A DNA stretch of 64,000 nt from Rahnella bonaserana. Lineage in GTDB: Bacteria > Pseudomonadota > Gammaproteobacteria > Enterobacterales > Enterobacteriaceae. Location: NCBI RefSeq assembly GCF_019049675.1, contig NZ_JAFMOW010000068.1:124001-188000 (forward strand), in the 5' to 3' direction. Shown here piece by piece: positions 60,248-64,000 of the stretch. The notes beneath the pieces were generated by a model that saw only the letters and a program-made list of their open reading frames with translations, searched no databases and was not told the origin of the DNA. The translations under genes and the position numbers were made by a program. Numbering within the stretch: position 1 is the first letter of the stretch; the number at the start of each line of letters is the position of its first letter.

Positions 60248-62014
60248 TTACAGCTCCTTATTCCGCTGAGAAAGCAGGCTGGCGAATAAACCATCCTGAG
60301 CCATCAGTTGTGCGAAGGTTCCGCGCTCGGCGATCAGGCCTTTATTCATCACCCAGATTTCATCATAGTCCCGTGTGTCTTCAAGCTGATGCGTCACCAG
60401 CAGGGAAGTCTGCTCTTTTGAAGCGTCGTTCAGCGCGCTCATTACCCGTTTTTCGCTGTGCGCATCGAGGCTGGCGGTGGGTTCATCGAGCAACAATAAA
60501 CTGCACGGTGAGAGCAGGGCGCGGGCCACGGCCACGCGTTGTGCCTGACCAATCGATAATCGCGCAGCGCTGTCACCCAGCTCGGTTTCCAGCCCTTGCG
60601 GTAACAGCGGCAGAAATTCATTCACGTACGCGCGTTCAAGCGCTGACTGCAGTTGCTCTTCGCTGACATCCGGCTGATTAAGCAGAATGTTGGCGCGCAG
60701 TGTTTGTTCGGGCAGATGTGGGTTCTGGCCGACCCAGCTCAGCTGTTTACGCCATTCATCGTTGCGTAATGATTTCAGCTCCATCCCGCTGACGGTAACG
60801 GAACCCTGATAAGGCAGGAAGCCGAGCAGGGCGTTTAGCAACGAACTTTTACCTGCACCGCTCAGGCCGACGATGGCGATACGTTGCCCCGCCGGAATGC
60901 TGAAGGTCAGCGGCCCGGCCAGCGTTTTACCTTGTGGCGACTGAATAACCAGATCGCGGGCTTGCAGTTCCACCGTCCTTCCTGACGGAAAACTCTGGTC
61001 ACCGTCACCCATATTGGCACTTTCAGCGCTCAGGAACGTCACCAGGCTTTCCGCTGCGCCGACAGCCTGTGCTTTGGCGTGATAAAACGCGCCCAGATCA
61101 CGCAGAGGCTGGAAAAACTCGGGAGCCAGTATCAGCACCAGAAAACCGGCGAACAGGGTCACGGGTGTGCCGTAGCTGCCGAAATTCAACTCGCCGAGAT
61201 AAGAGAAGCCGAAGTAAACCGCGACAACAGCAATCGAGATAGAGGCGAAAAATTCCAGTACCGCCGAAGATAAAAAGGCCAGACGCAGGACGTCCATTGT
61301 ACGTGCGCGAAAATGTTCGGTTGAGCGTTTAATCTGGTCAATTTCTGCCGTGCCGCGATGGAACAGACGAAGCGTATCCAGGCCGCGCAGACTGTCGAGG
61401 AAGTTTCCGCTAAGACGCGCCAGCGCGACAAAGTTCCGACGGTTAGCATCTGCCGCACCCATTCCGACCAGCGCCATGAACAGCGGGATCAGCGGTGCGG
61501 TGACCAGCAGGATCAATCCGGCAGCCCAGTTAATCGGAAAGACGCTGACTAAAATCAGCAGAGGAATAATACCGGCAAGTGCAATTTGTGGCAGATAGCG
61601 GGAATAGTAATCCTGCATATCTTCAATTTGTTCAAGAATGATGCTGGCCCAGCTGCCCGCCGGTTTGCCCTGGATCCACGCAGGCCCCAGTTTTTCCAGA
61701 CGATCCAGCACCAGTTTGCGCATTTCCTGGCGGATAACGCGTCCGCAGATAAAACCTACCTGTTCACGCAGCCAGGTGACAACAGCGCGCAACACAAAGG
61801 TCAGCGCCATTAACAGAAAACTTTGCAGCAGCGCATCACGCGGTGTGTGCTCGATGATCAGGCTGTGCAGTAATCCGGCCATCAGCCAGGCCTGTGCAAG
61901 GATCAGTAAACCAGAAAGCAGACCCAGCATCATAGACAGTCGGATCCAGCCTTTGGCGCGGGAGCTTTGTTGTTTTAACCAGCGGATAAGTTCTTGTTGT
62001 CGTGTTTTATTCAT
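60248..62014 (-). CDS. cydD: Thiol reductant ABC exporter subunit CydD
   Basis: A 588-residue half-exporter, partner of CydC. Membrane domain with LLSGLLILAQAWLMAGLLHSL and KPAGSWASIILEQIEDMQDYYS, then Walker [20 protein letters not shown], signature LSIGQAQRVAVARAL (a non-canonical LSIGQ, as in E. coli CydD) and Walker B LLLLDEPTASLD. Length equals E. coli CydD (588). First gene of cydDC, following trxB. Confidence 0.97.
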   Translation of the reverse strand: MNKTRQQELIRWLKQQSSRAKGWIRLSMMLGLLSGLLILAQAWLMAGLLHSLIIEHTPRDALLQSFLLMALTFVLRAVVTWLREQVGFICGRVIRQEMRKLVLDRLEKLGPAWIQGKPAGSWASIILEQIEDMQDYYSRYLPQIALAGIIPLLILVSVFPINWAAGLILLVTAPLIPLFMALVGMGAADANRRNFVALARLSGNFLDSLRGLDTLRLFHRGTAEIDQIKRSTEHFRARTMDVLRLAFLSSAVLEFFASISIAVVAVYFGFSYLGELNFGSYGTPVTLFAGFLVLILAPEFFQPLRDLGAFYHAKAQAVGAAESLVTFLSAESANMGDGDQSFPSGRTVELQARDLVIQSPQGKTLAGPLTFSIPAGQRIAIVGLSGAGKSSLLNALLGFLPYQGSVTVSGMELKSLRNDEWRKQLSWVGQNPHLPEQTLRANILLNQPDVSEEQLQSALERAYVNEFLPLLPQGLETELGDSAARLSIGQAQRVAVARALLSPCSLLLLDEPTASLDAHSEKRVMSALNDASKEQTSLLVTHQLEDTRDYDEIWVMNKGLIAERGTFAQLMAQDGLFASLLSQRNKEL

Positions 62015-62091
62015 CAGGCTTCAGTCTGTGCAGCAATCCGGATGGGAGGGCGCTTATGTTACATGCTCAGACCGCAAACTGAAAATAAGAA

Positions 62092-62118
62092 GAAGGCGGC
62101 AATTAAGCCGCCTCTTTT
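62092..62118 (-). terminator. Likely terminator of trxB
   Basis: GGCGGC and GCCGCC pair around TTAATT 25 bases after the trxB stop; TTCTTCTTATTTT follows on the minus strand. Confidence 0.75.
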
Positions 62119-62142
62119 AAGGGCAATCAGGAGAGAGAATTT

Positions 62143-63844
<1,702 letters not shown>

Positions 63845-64000
63845 ATGGTAGACAACAAAAAACGTCCGGGAAAAGATCTCGACCGTATTGACCGTAACAT
63901 CCTCAACGAATTGCAAAAGGATGGCCGGATTTCAAACGTCGAGCTTTCCAAACGTGTGGGATTATCTCCAACTCCATGTCTGGAGCGCGTTCGTCGTCTG
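63845..64000 (+). CDS. lrp: Leucine-responsive regulatory protein Lrp, N-terminal part
   Basis: The first 52 codons of lrp reach the window end. [39 protein letters not shown] and [11 protein letters not shown] match E. coli Lrp almost residue for residue, including the helix-turn-helix. Lrp is a global feast/famine regulator. The remaining ligand-binding domain lies beyond the window. Preceded by a long leader after divergent trxB. Confidence 0.97.
   Translation, partial: MVDNKKRPGKDLDRIDRNILNELQKDGRISNVELSKRVGLSPTPCLERVRRL

Overview
The window is a chromosomal segment of a gammaproteobacterium of the order Enterobacterales, most likely a Yersiniaceae-type organism (Rahnella, Serratia or Ewingella relatives). 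Almost every gene reads as an ortholog of an Escherichia coli core gene, but order and accessory content differ, and four copies of a palindromic intergenic repeat resemble those I associate with Yersinia, Serratia and Rahnella. There is no prophage, insertion sequence, CRISPR array, rRNA or tRNA that I can see. The genus is an inference from gene content.

Layout. 1-1.5 kb: the end of a pair of YdcZ-type small membrane proteins, then a Res/Xre (RES-domain) toxin-antitoxin pair with a perfect inverted repeat across its promoter. 1.8-7.2 kb: tsx, ybiT, moeA-moeB and a tiny stand-alone DeoR-type DNA-binding protein. 7.3-11.6 kb: a xanthosine locus, xapA plus divergent xapR, flanked by two very similar TsgA-family transporters. 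11.9-18.4 kb: iaaA-gsiABCD, a glutathione-degradation and import operon. 18.4-18.9 kb: a gene-free stretch built of two inverted, diverged copies of a roughly 216-bp element. 19-22 kb: the formaldehyde operon lysR-frmA-fghA, then a divergent MFS transporter. 23.4-34.7 kb: folE, yeiB, galS, mglBAC, sanA, maeA and cdd, a block that lies far away in E. coli. 35-64 kb: a nearly collinear E. coli 19-20 min block: artJMQIP (leftward), ybjP, ybjQ-amiD, ybjS, ybjT, ltaE, poxB, hcr-hcp, lysO, ybjD, ybjX, cspD, clpS-clpA, infA, aat, cydC-cydD, trxB and the start of lrp. aqpZ, macAB and the serW tRNA, which interrupt this block in E. coli, are missing.

How the genes work together. Carbon scavenging under cAMP-CRP control is prominent: tsx (nucleoside pore), xapA and cdd (nucleoside catabolism) and galS/mglBAC (galactose uptake). 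The galS and mgl promoters carry the same GalS operator, CRP site and -10 arrangement. Peptide, glutathione and amino-acid traffic is covered by iaaA-gsi, art and lysO. Redox and nitrosative functions include hcp-hcr (with a good NsrR site), poxB, cydDC, trxB and frmA-fghA. Protein turnover is represented by clpSA plus aat, the N-end-rule module.

The most unusual signals are the inverted pair of 216-bp elements, the duplicated TsgA-type transporters around xapAR with a clear LysR-type palindrome, the stand-alone DeoR DNA-binding domain with a consensus CRP site, the Res/Xre operator, the Ala/Lys-rich tail of SanA, and the four dispersed palindromic repeats. No clearly new multi-gene defence or biosynthetic system was found.
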